A stretch of 64,000 bases of DNA, taken from positions 72,896,523 through 72,960,522 of the forward strand of contig OY997589.1 in assembly GCA_963921825.1 (NCBI GenBank), read 5' to 3'. This DNA comes from Erodium maritimum. Lineage: Eukaryota > Streptophyta > Magnoliopsida > Geraniales > Geraniaceae. Shown piece by piece: positions 22,936 through 35,380 of the stretch. Within the stretch, counting starts at the first letter, position 1. Each line of letters opens with the position of its first letter. A program made the translations under genes and the position numbers. The notes under the pieces are model-generated. The model had not been told where the DNA came from and searched no databases. It saw only the letters and a list, made by a program, of their open reading frames with translations.

Positions 22936-24560
22936 CTTTAACTAACCGCGAAAGTCAGTTGAAGTTATGCATAACTTCAAGTTCTCTGTTGTAACCACCT
23001 TGGTCAACATATCTGCAGGAATCTTTGACCCAAGGATTTTGTTCAAGGAAAAAGTACCATCATTCATTAATCCTCTAATTATTGGATATTTCAACCGAAT
23101 ATGCTTTGTCCTAGCATGAAACACATGATTCTTAGCGAGGTGAATGAAGCTCTGACCACTACACAAAGCACTATATGCATGTTTCTTCCCTAATTCTTCC
23201 AAGAAGTTCTTCAACCAGATCATTTCCTTTCTGCCTTCTAAAATAGCCATGTACTATACTTCACTAGTTGAAAGAGCAACACTCTTATGTAGTCGAGACA
23301 TGCAACTAACTGTTGTGCCACCAAAAGTGAAGACGTATCCTATATTAATCTTTCTTGTGTCTAAACATCCACCTAAGTCTACATCAGAAAACCCTTCTAA
23401 GATCACATCCTTCTTCTTGAAATGTAGTGATACCTTTGAAGTGCCTTTCAAGTAGCGAAACAACCATTTGACTGCTTCTTAATGCTCTCTCCCAGAATTA
23501 GACATGAATCTACTAACAACTCCCACTGCATGTGCAATGTCTGACCTTGTGCAAACCATTGTGTACACCAAACTACCTACTGCTGATGCATTCGGGACCT
23601 TAGTCATTTGTTCCTTATCCTCATCCGTCATAGGTGACTGTACTCGATTGAGTTTGAAGTGACTTGCCAATAGTGTAATTCTTACCTTAGCATCTTAGAG
23701 GTTGGACTTGTTCAAAATCTTCATAATATACTTCTCTTAAGATACCGTTAAACTTCCATCAAACCGATCTCTACCAATATGCTCATTCCGAGCATTTGCT
23801 TCGCTGCGCCTAAGTCTTTCATCTCAAACTCTTCAGACATTTATCTCTCCAACTTGTTGATTTCTACCACGTTGGATCCTGCAATAAACATGTCATCAAC
23901 ATACAACAATAATATGATGTAGGATCTATTGAAATGCTTCACAAACAACAATGATCAATGACACGTCTTAAGTATCCACTCTTCATCATACAATCTTCAG
24001 AATTCAAGTACCATTGTCTTGGTGCTTGCTTCAAACCATACAAATTTTTTTGTAGTTTGGAAACTAAGGACTTCACTCTCAACTCTCTAGAAACCTTCAG
24101 GTTGTACCATATAAATGTCTTCATCAAGATCACCATGTAAGAACGTGGTTTTCACGTCTAGCTTCTCTAGATTAACATCCTTTGCAGCCACGATACCTAA
24201 CATAAGCCTGATAGTAGTCATATTGACCACTAAAGAGAATATCTTGTTGTAGTCAATCCCCTTCTTCTGTTGAAAGCCTTTAAACGCTAACATTGCCTTG
24301 TATATCTTGCTACCATCATGTTCTTCCTTGACCCTTAACACCTATTTATTTTGTATAGCCTTCTTCCCAACCGGTAACTGTAGTCAATGACCAAATTTCA
24401 TTCTTTTCAAGAGACTTCATCTATCTATCCATGGTTGACTCTCACTTACCATCTGAATTCCATCAGTATAAAATTGAGGCTCTCTATTCTCAGTAAACAA
24501 AAAATAATATAATGATGGAGAGAACCGTTCTGGAGGTCTTAAAATTCTACTTGATCTCCT
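22936..24560 (-). pseudogene. Ty1/copia pol remnant (RT and RNase H)
   Basis: In order on the minus strand there is a pre-RT linker (RRSSRILRPPERF), then the RT N-terminal part (FKGFQQKKGIDYNKIFS, LDVKTTFLHGDLDEDIYM). Next come the catalytic YVDD motif (LLYVDDMFIAGSN at about 23,885-23,925) and the SAVGSLVYTMVCTRSDIAHA segment. RNase H blocks (FSDVDLGGCLDTRK, KHIRLKY, ADMLTKVV) end the series. At least six stops or frameshifts break it. Gag, protease and integrase are absent. It is upstream-truncated near 24,730, where the sequence changes to non-pol DNA. Confidence 0.88.
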
Positions 24561-24729
24561 CACTTCAACTACTGGGGTAACCGATAGTGTCTCCTCATTA
24601 TTTTCTTGCACTTGACTCTCACTATTACCTGTAAGATCTTCTATAATATCTTTCAACATTGCTTTGTCCTTGCTTTTAGGTTCTTTAGTAATATCCTGCT
24701 TCACATCCAAGCGGTCATTGTATATAGCA

Positions 24730-26291
24730 CTTTCACAGAAAGAGGAGCTGGCGTGCCACATGTCGAGTAGGAAGGGGGACACGCATGCTAGAGGAGGGTT
24801 GCTTCGTCTGGCATGATTGTATACAGGCGGGCTCACGGGCAATGGGTGAAAACGTTGAGATCCCTCATCTGCTGGCCATCGGATCTTGTGGGTAAAGATC
24901 AACGACTAAAAAGGGGAGTCAACACATGAAGAACGAGCAGCCAGATCTGGTTAAATCTCAAGTCAATGCATCCGAAGGCTAGAGGCGAGCCAATTCACGG
25001 GGCTAAAAAGGGGAGTCAACGCATGAAGAACGGGCGCACCATATCTGGATAGCCTTGGCCAACTGTGGCGCCATGTGTCAGGCTCTGGTTTGCTTCTCCA
25101 CTTTTGCTCTTTTTGGTTATTTTACACGCATCAACATCTTCTGAACTCCGATTGATCACGTTCTCACGCCAATACCTTTATTTTCTAAAGACCTACAAAA
25201 TAGACTAGCCATGCATATATTCTGGAGTGAACAAAATCGATCCTCTTGATGATCGACCTGCAAGACACGCCCAAATTCGTCGATTTCCTTTCGAACTACC
25301 GAACACACCGAGAATCAATTATTCATACCAAACCTAAATATATGACAAAAACAGGACTAAAAATCTACACATCTTGATATATCGTAACTTTTATATGTGT
25401 TAAAATACGTCTGCATCAAGAAAGAAGTGAGAAGACATGACACCCCTAAGAACTACACCTACCTAGTGTGTTGCGTTGTACTTTTGTGATTGACACTGAC
25501 CTATGCATTTTAACCAATATTTGATGTAGCAATGAGCCGACGGCACAAATTGGCTCACAGCCTGTAAACAATGATAAGATGTTGTATATCAAGTCTCTAC
25601 CCTTGCTTCAACATTGGTTCCTCATTTGCATCAATAGATGTATGCTAACTTCATCTTTCAACCATCTATGTGTTGATCTTATTGTGTCACCACAAGTCCA
25701 CCAGCCGACCTTCACCTATTCAGCAAGGCCTTCATATCATCATGGCTGCACTCCGGAAAAATTCCTCTTCCACCATCCAATCATTCTCTCCTTCCTCGAA
25801 CACTAATCGTGCTTTACGAACTCATGTTCACAATTGTGACGGTATTGTTCCCAGTCAATACAAGGAAATAATAAAGGTACATAAATACAACCTCCTATAT
25901 ACAAGGATAGCTAACCAATTATGTAATCAAAACACATCAATACTATGGAACGTTTCAATTACTTAGATACATTATCAACAGGAGCTGATTCGACCCACTA
26001 CAGATGCTCTAAGTCTTGTTTCGTTTTTGTTCCTCTTCTTCACCGTCAACACATGCCAAAACCTTAAGTAATGCTTCACGAGCACACCCTCACCAAAACC
26101 AACCTCTCATAATCGCCTCCAACATCTCAAACTACATTGTTAGTAACTCACAACAGGCTGCTTTATAATCTAAATACACCCTACCTTTCAAAAAAATCAT
26201 TTACTATTTTGTTCTCTTTACTATCTGTGTGTTTGCATACATTTTGCTTGATTCGGAAGTAAAACTGCTGAACATGTAATTCCGATAAACT
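24730..26291. other. Intergenic, includes a local duplication
   Basis: About 24,905-24,945 and 25,003-25,043 share CTAAAAAGGGGAGTCAACNC followed by ATGAAGAACG, a short direct duplication about 98 bp apart. The rest, up to the 3' end of the ASCH-domain gene at 26,292, shows no supportable gene; part of it must be the 3' untranslated region of that gene. Confidence 0.4.
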
Positions 26292-26387
26292 CTAATGCTT
26301 CCATCCTTTTTTATGACCATCCTCCATGTATGGCTCAAGAAAACCTATGAACTGAAACCAAACATCATCATCAATGTCAAATATCAA

Positions 26388-26780
26388 GGGTTAATTGTCA
26401 AAAAGTGCATTGAAGTTTTGTGCACAAACGAAAGTATGCATAAACTTTTGTCCACGCTTTGTGGATGCACTGAAGTTTTGTCCACGCTTTGTGGGTGTAC
26501 TAAAGTTTTTTCCACCGACTTTTCTAGAAAAACGTATTGCCCACACAACTATAGAATGCGTTATGAATTGCCCACACAACTTTAGAATGCATTATGTATT
26601 GCCCACAAATCTATTGAGTACACGAAGAACTGCCCAAACCATTCATTTGAACATCCCTGTTATGTTTTTCTAAAAAAAGTCGGTGGACAAAACTTTAGTG
26701 CACCCACAAAGCGTGGACAAAAGTTTATGCATGCTTTCGTTTGTGGACAAAACTTCAATGCACTTTTTGACAATTAACCC
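26388..26780. mobile_element. Foldback MITE in intron 10 of ASCH copy 1 (Mutator-like, 9-bp TSD)
   Basis: The 393-bp element has ends GGGTTAATTGTCAAAAAGTG in inverted orientation, with inverted arms of more than 100 bp containing AAGTTTTGTCCACGCTTTGT. It is flanked by a perfect 9-bp duplication AAATATCAA (26,379-26,387 and 26,781-26,789). Nine-base duplications are typical of Mutator-like elements. It lies only 36 bp upstream of the last exon, so it replaces the normal branch-site region of that intron. No coding capacity. Confidence 0.9.
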
Positions 26781-29700
26781 AAATATCAATTTTGGCTTAA
26801 GAAAGCATATGATTCACATTTGAAAAAAAAAACTGAGAGAACGCAACTCTAAAGCAGCTCAAGTTTCATTTATAGCCAAGCTTCCAAGTTATATGATGCA
26901 TCAAAATCTTAGTATAGCTGATGTTAATGCCAGAAACAACAAGTCTAAGCAATCTATATTTACACATCAAACTCTCCTCACACTTGTGCCCATGTCTTTA
27001 TTTAAGAGGTTGCCCTGAATTGACAGGTAATTGCATTTATGTGATTTGTTTATAGATCAAGCAGCCCACGCCAATATCGCAACAAAAACATTTAAGAAGC
27101 TACTAATTTCGCAATGCACCAAATATATGAAATTTGGCAACCAATGCTTGACATGGAATGTAATTGGGCACATCTCTCAACAAGGTAGTATAGGGTTCAG
27201 GAAGCCAATTTACAAATTAGCCAACACTTTCAGGGCTAAGCCGGAAGATTTAATCCCTACTATTTTCTTAAACCATAACATGCATACAAGTAAAAGAAGC
27301 TAACCTCACTTCCGTCTTCAGACCACCTTGCACCATAACCATCAACACCTCTTATTTCAAAGACAACGCCATGAGGTGGAACCATATGGACATTCAACCA
27401 CACAGAAGAAGCAATTAAGCCATTGATGACGTCCATTGCGAGCCTATTTTTATTAGACTCTGGTGATAAAACAAAAAGAGAATAAAATTTAGATACTGAC
27501 GGATGATTGAATATCTAGTAAAAATTGCCAGAAAATTTCTCAAAATAAACTCTTGGGGTTTGGGAATAAATGCAAGATAACTTCAAAGAGTTACTCACCA
27601 CTTCCTTCACAATTACCCCAATTTTTGTTGCTACTTCTGTTAGCATGTTTTGCCAAAGCCCTGGCTCCATGACTCAATGTACTACATTTAACCTCAAGAC
27701 AAGAAAGGGAAAAATTATATGCCAAGAAAGATACAAACATAGAAGAATTTCTACTGACAAGGATTGCCGTTTTTATTTTGATTTGTGTACTTGATAAAAT
27801 AATGTTGCTTCACCACAGCTCATTATCTTACATTAGGGTTATATGGCAACTTAAATGATGACATTAGAGTTGATCTTGGTGGGGGAAGTGCTTCAAGAAT
27901 GGTTCCAACAGTATGAGAGAGGCCAAGAAAGCTTTGAATGCCATCATAACTTAGACCCTGGACCAAATAAGTGAAAACTGATTCAATCATTAGGTCTCTT
28001 ATTTTACAATAGATATTAAATTATATCGCAAATTCAGTAACCAGGCCTTTTGTCTTATAGGCAATAACTGCACGTAAGGGTTACCGAAAGATAAGAATAA
28101 TAAATAAATAAAATAAACATCACAACCTGAAAGGAAGTACACTTACAGATAGTATGCTAGCTAAGAAAATGTAGGGCTGAGCAGTCACTTTTGAAAGACG
28201 AATTGCAACAATACCATTGGACTTCTCATTCTCTTCCGTATACAATTCCCTGTAAATTTGTAAACCTGCAAAGGAAACTCAGTTGCATATGATTCAGAAA
28301 TTGGAAAAAATAATTCAGTGGCATCAAATGCAATCATGTTTCCAACCAGCGACTCTTTTCTTTCAAACAATGCAAAAAAGAAAAAGAAAATCAAAGATAG
28401 ATGACACGCAATTCCTACATGTAAGCCTCAACAACATTAGAGATGTATAGAGATGCAAGCAGAGTAATAAAAGGCTATTTTAAGTCAGTTAAAGAGAACT
28501 TCAAAATGAAAACTTTCAAACTTTTTTCCCATTATTTATCCTTGAGCAATTCGCAAATTAGTTTTGTTCACTCATATCCTTTTCACACCGCTGTTACTAG
28601 CAACTAGATAGATTATTTTCTTATCAACCTTCATTTCCTTACCTCAGTCTGTTCTAAACCATTAAAACTTCTGAAAACCCTTTATTTTTCTAGGAATTTT
28701 ACCATCAAATATTTCCTCTGCTTTAGCAAAAAGTACGATAGTCGATGATGTTTTATGCTACATTAACAAAGCATGCTCCACTTTCTGCCTTTTCCCTTTT
28801 GTACCCCTAATAGGTGAATATGCATCGAAAGTACTAAATACTAATGGTTTCTTTTTCACTTGTTACGTAAGCCTGCATGCAATCCCAGAGCTGCAAATTT
28901 CATTGCAACAAAACAACCACGTCATTAAATTCATTAATTGTGAAGTCATTGGTATAGCTCAAGCTGGTACTGAACTGTCTGAATCATAAAGCAATGATAC
29001 CTTCTTCAACAGTGTCAACTTCAGGAAAGACTTTCTCAAGGCTCACTGCTTCCAACATCTCCGAAAATGAATCATATGTCTTGATACCCTGAATATTAAA
29101 TAGGTTAGAATGCCAATTGAGTGCGCAACATTTGATGGATTACAATACTAGGATATCACCTGAACTTTCAGCAGAAGACATCTATTCAGAAGAATTAAAG
29201 AACCTGGCCTGATGCTGAAACCATAGAAATTAGCAAGTTACCAATATACATAACTAAAAGAAAGAGAATAAACTCTAAAATATCAAAGACTAAGAAATTT
29301 AATAAATAATAAGCCCATAAAGAGCATAGAGGATTAGAAGACCAACATAAAAACAGAATAAAAGCATGCTGGTTTTTCATGCAAAACTGGTGTGTTAAAC
29401 AATATATGTAATGGATGGAAGAAACTATCAAGCTTACTATTTGGCCACCAAGGCACAAGAAGAAACAAGAGCATGAAGCTTAAGCCCATACCAGTCTGGA
29501 AGAGTATACACGTGTTACAAGATCAGTCCCAAAGTGAGAAATTAAATCTTCTCCCCTAGCAGTCAAACCAGAATGGCATGCTTGGACTCACAGAGTAAAT
29601 ATGCTGGGGAAAAAAGTAGCTGCTTCAGCAGCAACAATATGCTCATAAATTTGTTTTTCAATCTTTGGATTGCATCAAATAATATTATTAAGTAAACAAA

Positions 29701-30474
29701 CCAATAATAAAAATAGTCAATTTAGGATCACACCAAGCGTACATCCCTTATAACTTGCCAAATGCAACCACCCAGAACATATATCCATCTATCTACACAA
29801 AAATGCATGATTACCAACATATAAATGGTCATAATTTACAACCCATACCTATCATACTTATCAACAGCACATCTTCCTTCAACTGTTTTAAGGCCATCTA
29901 CAAACAATGCCGCAGTATAGGTAGACTATAAATTGCCAATAAAATCAATGGTATATGAAATCAACTTTCTTGTCATGCTACTAACTATTAATGCATTTAT
30001 ACCTTTTAGGTGCGAAAAGAAGGGTTCCTGGACATGAAGTTCACAGCCGGTTGTCTTCAGAATCTGATGAAACTCAACAAATTACATACGCATACATACA
30101 GAACCAGAAGAGATATATAGTCATTAGCAATTACACACATCAATTAAGTGAGACCCTTTATCCAGAATCAATTGCTTCCACTCAGTTTCTTTCTGCTTCA
30201 AAGAACTGTCTTCAATGGTGAACCCCAAATCTCCATATGTCCTGAAGAAGCCTCCAGAAACTATAGATTGGTACAGAGTTGAAGCTAGGCGCTTGTACAA
30301 AGGATAAGGTGGCACCCCCTCGAAAGAATCTGCAGACATTTGTAATGAACTCAACCCCCACTTCTGGTTTCCAACACTTTCTCGAGACCCAAACGGAAAA
30401 TGAAGAAAAAAATTGGGTTGGAGTAATCACCGGAAGAGGAAGGCAGTGAGTTGGGGTCTTCTGGGTCTTCCAAG

Positions 30475-33400
30475 TAGGGCTGTGTTTTTGACCCGCGACC
30501 CGCGGCCCACCCGACAGCCCGACCGGCCCGCGACCCGCGTGTCTCTCATCCGATGGGTAGTGGGTCGGTTTCGGGTCGGAATATTGCAAATCCGAAACTG
30601 TTCGGACGGGTGTTGGATCTGACCCAGATTACCCGCGGGTTAACCGACCCGACCGACCATTTAATTAAATATATATGTTTTAATGATAACCGTTGATCTG
30701 TCTTGATATTTTGAATGGACGATCAGGATGATGCTACGTGGCTCCTTGTCTATCACACACCTAACCCTATCCAAACGGTCACAAAGCTATTCTGATTCTC
30801 GAAACTCTCATCTATCTCTTCATATTCTACTCTATCTCTCTCATCTATCTAAATCTAACCCTAATTTCAGACCTCTCTCTCTTCATCTTCTCTTCACACC
30901 TCACTCTCTCAGCCTCACACCTCACGACCTCACCCTCACCCTCACGGCCTCACCCTCTCAGACCCATCACCGGCTCGCCGCCCTTCCACTCCAAACCGCG
31001 AGTTCAGACTGAGGTTCAAGACTTCAAGGTGCTACGCCAACACTCTTACTCTCATCTTATGTATAAAACTCTTCTTTTATTTATAGTTCTTTCATACTTA
31101 ATCTGATTTGGTTTTGTGTAAGGCTCTCAAACCATCTTCTGGTCCTCTCACGCCAAACCTTCACCGACCTCGCGGTGAGGGTCTCCCAAGACACCACGCG
31201 CGAGGACTTCACGGCGACGAACTTGAGGCGACGAACTCGCGACGAGGAACTCGGTCCCTGACCCTGAAATCGGTACTTGTAGCAGATCTGAAACCCCCAA
31301 TATTTATTTTAGGTTTTCATTTTTTTCCACTTGAATCTAAAGTTCTATTTATGTTTTATTGTTAGGGTTATGTATTTTGATTCGAGTTGGAGGTGTTGAG
31401 ATTCGTTGAAGCAAGTATAGGTATACATTTCTCTCACATAATTTTCTAGTTCGTGGTTTACTGGTTTATATTTTGTGATAATATTTGTGTGTTAAATTCT
31501 AGTCACTATCCATATTTAATCTTGGTGTCCACGCTGAAATTAGCACATCACATCCAAATTAACCATTTTTTCCAGTGGGTTAGGGTCACCAAAACAACCA
31601 TCTATCACTAAGTTTCAACTTAACTACATTCCCATTATTTGAATCATAACTAATGGTTAATCTAGTAAGCACTTGTATAATTTCAAGTACTTGATTGAGG
31701 ATATATTAGTTGAATAGATTGACAATCTTTAAAATATACAGGGAAGGGTTTAAAACGGGTCTAAACTTCACAATGAAGTTAGTTTGAACTTTAGACTTTT
31801 TGCTGCCCATTTGATGTAGTCCACCATCTTTGCCCATTATTAGCACTAAATAATATATGTTTTGAGTGCTCAAACTTTATTTATCTAATTAGAGTTCCAA
31901 AGTAAGTTGCTGTACTTTCTTTTTTTTGCCCACTAAATTAAGTTTCATGATTAATAGATTGGTCTGGATAATCACTGATTTTTTATACTTAATCACTCTC
32001 TAATCTCTTAGGTTTCTGGTATATTTGTGTGTTTAACTCTACAACTTGGACTTATCTATTTCATAATTAATTTGAAGTTTAAAATTACCTTAGTTAAAGT
32101 TTGGTGAGTTTACTAATTTGTGAGATTGTAAGCTGGTAGTTCTTTTGGGGGGTTTTATTTTGATGATTTGTTGAAACTCTTTTTTTGTTAAAGTTTTATT
32201 GAGGTTGAAGTGCTGATTTTTATACCATATCATGTGTGATAGTTTAATATATTAGGAAGTGTAATGTGCTGATTTTTTTGCTCTAATTTTTTTCATGTGC
32301 TAGTTTAAGTTTGATGAAACATGAGTTTAATGAGTTTACTAATCTGGGAGTTTGTAAGCTGGTAGTTTTTTTAGTGGGCTTTATTTCGATGATTTGTTGA
32401 AACTCTTTTTTAGTGTTGAAACTTTGTTTTTGTTGAAGTTTTTTTAGTGTTGAAGTGCTGATTTGTATACCATATGTGTGATTTATGTATTAAATTTTGT
32501 GACAGGTCTGGCTGATGGAAGAGTGTGAAGGAGGAAGTGCTGTTGGAGGGGCTGAAGATGTTGGAGGGGCTGAAGTAGCTGCTGCTGGGGGTTCTCTCGA
32601 AGTTGAAGGAGAACAAGGTGCTGCTGCCCTTGCTGTTAAGTAAGAGGCAGCAGCCTCAGGTATTATGTCTACACCCCTACCTGCTAGTGTTAAAAAAAAA
32701 TTAAGCGAACTAGTACTGCTTGGAAACATTTTCATGAACCTGTTAAAGATAAGGCTGGTAAATCACATGCTACTTGCAAATATTGCTCTGTGACATATTC
32801 TTGTGACCCTAAGAGTTGTGGAACCTCAAATTTATTGGCTCATTCTTTGGCTTGTAAACATAACCCTGAGAGAAATATAGATAAATCCCAACCTACCATA
32901 CCTTTCGTTGTTGCCTCCTTAGGTAATAAGGAAGTACCCTGGAAATTTCAACAAGCAGTTGTTAGGGATGCATTAGCTAGGATGGTAGTTATAGATGAAC
33001 TGCCTTTTAGGTTTGTCCAAAATGAGGGATTTCAGGATTTTATGAAAGCTTGTTGCCCTCAATTCAAGATCCATGGTAGGACAACTGTAACTTCTGATTC
33101 CAAAGACCTTTACATGAGTGAGAAGCAAAAATTGTTGACTTTCTTTAGAGCTAAATCCCTTAGAGTATCCCTGACCACAGACACATGGACTAGCAAACAA
33201 CAGATAAATTATATGTGTTTGACTGCTCATTTCATAGATGAAAATTGGGTCTTGCATAAAAAGATCATTAATTTTTGTCAAATACATGGTCATAAGGGGG
33301 ATGATATAGGGATGACCATGGAACATTGTCTTAGGGATTGGGGTATAGACAAGGTAATGGCTGTTACTGTTGACAATGCAAGTGCAAATGAACCAGCTGT

Positions 33401-35380
33401 TCAACACTTAGTGAGAAAGTTCAACGTGCTAGGGACTAATATTTTGAGTGGAAGGTTAATGCATATGAGGTGTATTGCCCATATTATTAACCTTATTGTG
33501 ACTGATGGCCTTAGGCAATTGAGCCCCTCTATTGATCGAATTCGGGCAGCTATAAAGTTTGTAAGAAATTCTCCATCTAGGTTGTCTAGGTTTCAGACCT
33601 GTGTGAAAGATTGTAGACTAGAGACTAGAGCCATATTATCCCTTGATATGCCTACTAGATGGAATTCAACCTATCTAATGCTATCTACTGCTGTTAAATT
33701 GGAGGCAACTTTTGAGAGGTATGATAGTGAGGATGAGACATTTAGGAAAGAAATGTCAACCCAGTTTAGGAAGGGATCAAATCATGAGGAGCTTCTAGGC
33801 ATGTTATGTGATGATGATTGGTCCAAAGCCAGGTCTTTTCTTCCATTTCTCAAGCACTTTTATGAGTTAACTTGTAGGGTGTCTGGTTCTTCATATGTTA
33901 CATCTAATATGTTTTTGGATGAAATTAATGACACTTTACAAGTAATTAAAAAGGGTCAAATGGTTGAAAATGACTATGAAATGATTGATATGGCTAATAA
34001 GATGAAGCTGAAATTTGATAAATATTGGACAAATCTGTCCAAAATGAATGTGCTCATCTTTATAGCATCTGTTTTTGATCCTAGGAATAGGTTGCAAGTT
34101 GTGAAGTATGCTATTGATAGTATGTATGATGAACATGTTGCTTATGATCTGTCTTTGAGTGTTAAAGATACATTGTATGAAATGTTTGATGAGTATGTTA
34201 AATTGCACTCCCCTAATAGCGTAGGTGAAACTAGTTCCCAGTCAACCTCTACCAATTTAGTTGAGAAAGACACTTCTAGAGGCAGTAGCTTGAGGGCTGC
34301 CTTTAAGAGGTGTAAAACCTCTCAAGATAGTGTCCTCAAATCTGAATTGGACAAATATTTAAATGAAGAGGTAGAGGAGGATGTGGCTAAGTTTAACCTA
34401 TTAGATTGGTGGAAGTGCAATTCCCCTAGGTTTCCAATACTCTCTATTATGGCTAGGGATATATTAGCAGTCCCCATTTCAACTGTGTCATCTAAGTCAG
34501 CTTTTTCTACTGGTGGTAGGATAGTAAACAAGTTTAGGAGCTCATTGACACCAACAACTGTGGAAGGATTAGTATGTTGTCAAGATTGGATAAGAAAATC
34601 AGCAAGTAAGATGACATATATAGAAGATCACGAAGAACTTGAGAAGAATGAAGCTGGTATCCTTTCTATTAATCATAATATGATGTTTTTAAGTATTCTC
34701 ATCAAATATTATTGATATTTGGTTATTGTTGATTTAATTCTAATCTGGTGTTGTCTTTGCAGGGTTTGAAGTCGATTAGCTGCATCATGAGTGTTTTGTT
34801 CAGTTTTTTTGATGGAACAACACTCAACTTCGACAAAGAATGAAGGCTTTAAAGTTCATTTTGTACTTAAAACATTCTGTGTTGGGTAGTTAGGTATTTT
34901 TTGGATCTGGTCTGTGTTGGGTAGCTAGGTATTTTTTGGATATGGCCTGGTATTTTTTGGTGGTGAAGTCATCTAGTTGATGACATTTTGCTGGAAGTGT
35001 ATTTTTTGATGAATGTCTAAATTCATGAAATTAGTTAATAGGATTGACTTGTAATGTATTATGGATAACTTGTATGACTTGCTTAAGATTGTTTATATTT
35101 CAGTATGTGAATGTCTAAGTTTATATCTTTTGAAATGGAATGTCAGGTTGTGTGCTTGTATGTGAATGAGGATGTGGGCTTGTATGTAAAAGCCCATTTA
35201 TTTTTAAATTTTCGGATATCCGCGGGCCTACCCGACCCGATCTAGATCCGAATGGTCGGATTTCACTCAAAATTATGGGTCGATGGGTGGGTTGTAAGGA
35301 AATGACATCCGACCCGCAAATTTAAGGTTGGGCCTAAATATGTACGGGTCGGGTCGGATATCCGACCGAACACAGCCCTA
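30475..35380 (+). mobile_element. hAT DNA transposon, 4.9 kb, complete ends
   Basis: Bounded by a perfect 8-bp duplication CTTCCAAG (30,467-30,474 and 35,381-35,388). The terminal inverted repeats open TAGGGCTGTGTT on both sides (30,475-30,486 and the complement of 35,369-35,380). GC-rich subterminal regions carry many CCCGACC/GGTCGGG words, which are the usual transposase-binding clusters of hAT elements. The interior has a CT-rich leader at about 30,780-31,010, an intron-like AT-rich stretch at 31,020-32,500 and a transposase frame. It sits in exon 1 of the ASCH gene, in the opposite orientation to that gene. The intact ends and duplication indicate a young insertion. Confidence 0.95.
32790..34715 (+). 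CDS. hAT transposase, nearly full length but with a substituted catalytic Glu
   Basis: The 641-residue frame is open from the base after a stop at 32,691 and has no in-frame ATG near its start. The conserved BED zinc finger lies at the extreme N-terminus (CKYC... H...H region, about 32,775-32,860). Family hallmarks are LTTDTWTS (first Asp, about 33,175), VTVDNASAN (second Asp, about 33,370), TRWNSTYLML, and the C-terminal dimerisation motif. In that motif the expected SxSESAFS-type block reads SSKSAFS, so Lys replaces the Glu that matches Hermes Glu572. Upstream, a Gly/Ala/Glu-rich exon starts at ATG 32,515 in another frame, has a TAA at 32,641, and meets the main frame only across a nine-A run at 32,692-32,700. 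Either mutations, an unmarked intron or a homopolymer error explains this. Activity in this state is doubtful. Confidence 0.88.
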   Translation: MTYSCDPKSCGTSNLLAHSLACKHNPERNIDKSQPTIPFVVASLGNKEVPWKFQQAVVRDALARMVVIDELPFRFVQNEGFQDFMKACCPQFKIHGRTTVTSDSKDLYMSEKQKLLTFFRAKSLRVSLTTDTWTSKQQINYMCLTAHFIDENWVLHKKIINFCQIHGHKGDDIGMTMEHCLRDWGIDKVMAVTVDNASANEPAVQHLVRKFNVLGTNILSGRLMHMRCIAHIINLIVTDGLRQLSPSIDRIRAAIKFVRNSPSRLSRFQTCVKDCRLETRAILSLDMPTRWNSTYLMLSTAVKLEATFERYDSEDETFRKEMSTQFRKGSNHEELLGMLCDDDWSKARSFLPFLKHFYELTCRVSGSSYVTSNMFLDEINDTLQVIKKGQMVENDYEMIDMANKMKLKFDKYWTNLSKMNVLIFIASVFDPRNRLQVVKYAIDSMYDEHVAYDLSLSVKDTLYEMFDEYVKLHSPNSVGETSSQSTSTNLVEKDTSRGSSLRAAFKRCKTSQDSVLKSELDKYLNEEVEEDVAKFNLLDWWKCNSPRFPILSIMARDILAVPISTVSSKSAFSTGGRIVNKFRSSLTPTTVEGLVCCQDWIRKSASKMTYIEDHEELEKNEAGILSINHNMMFLSILIKYY

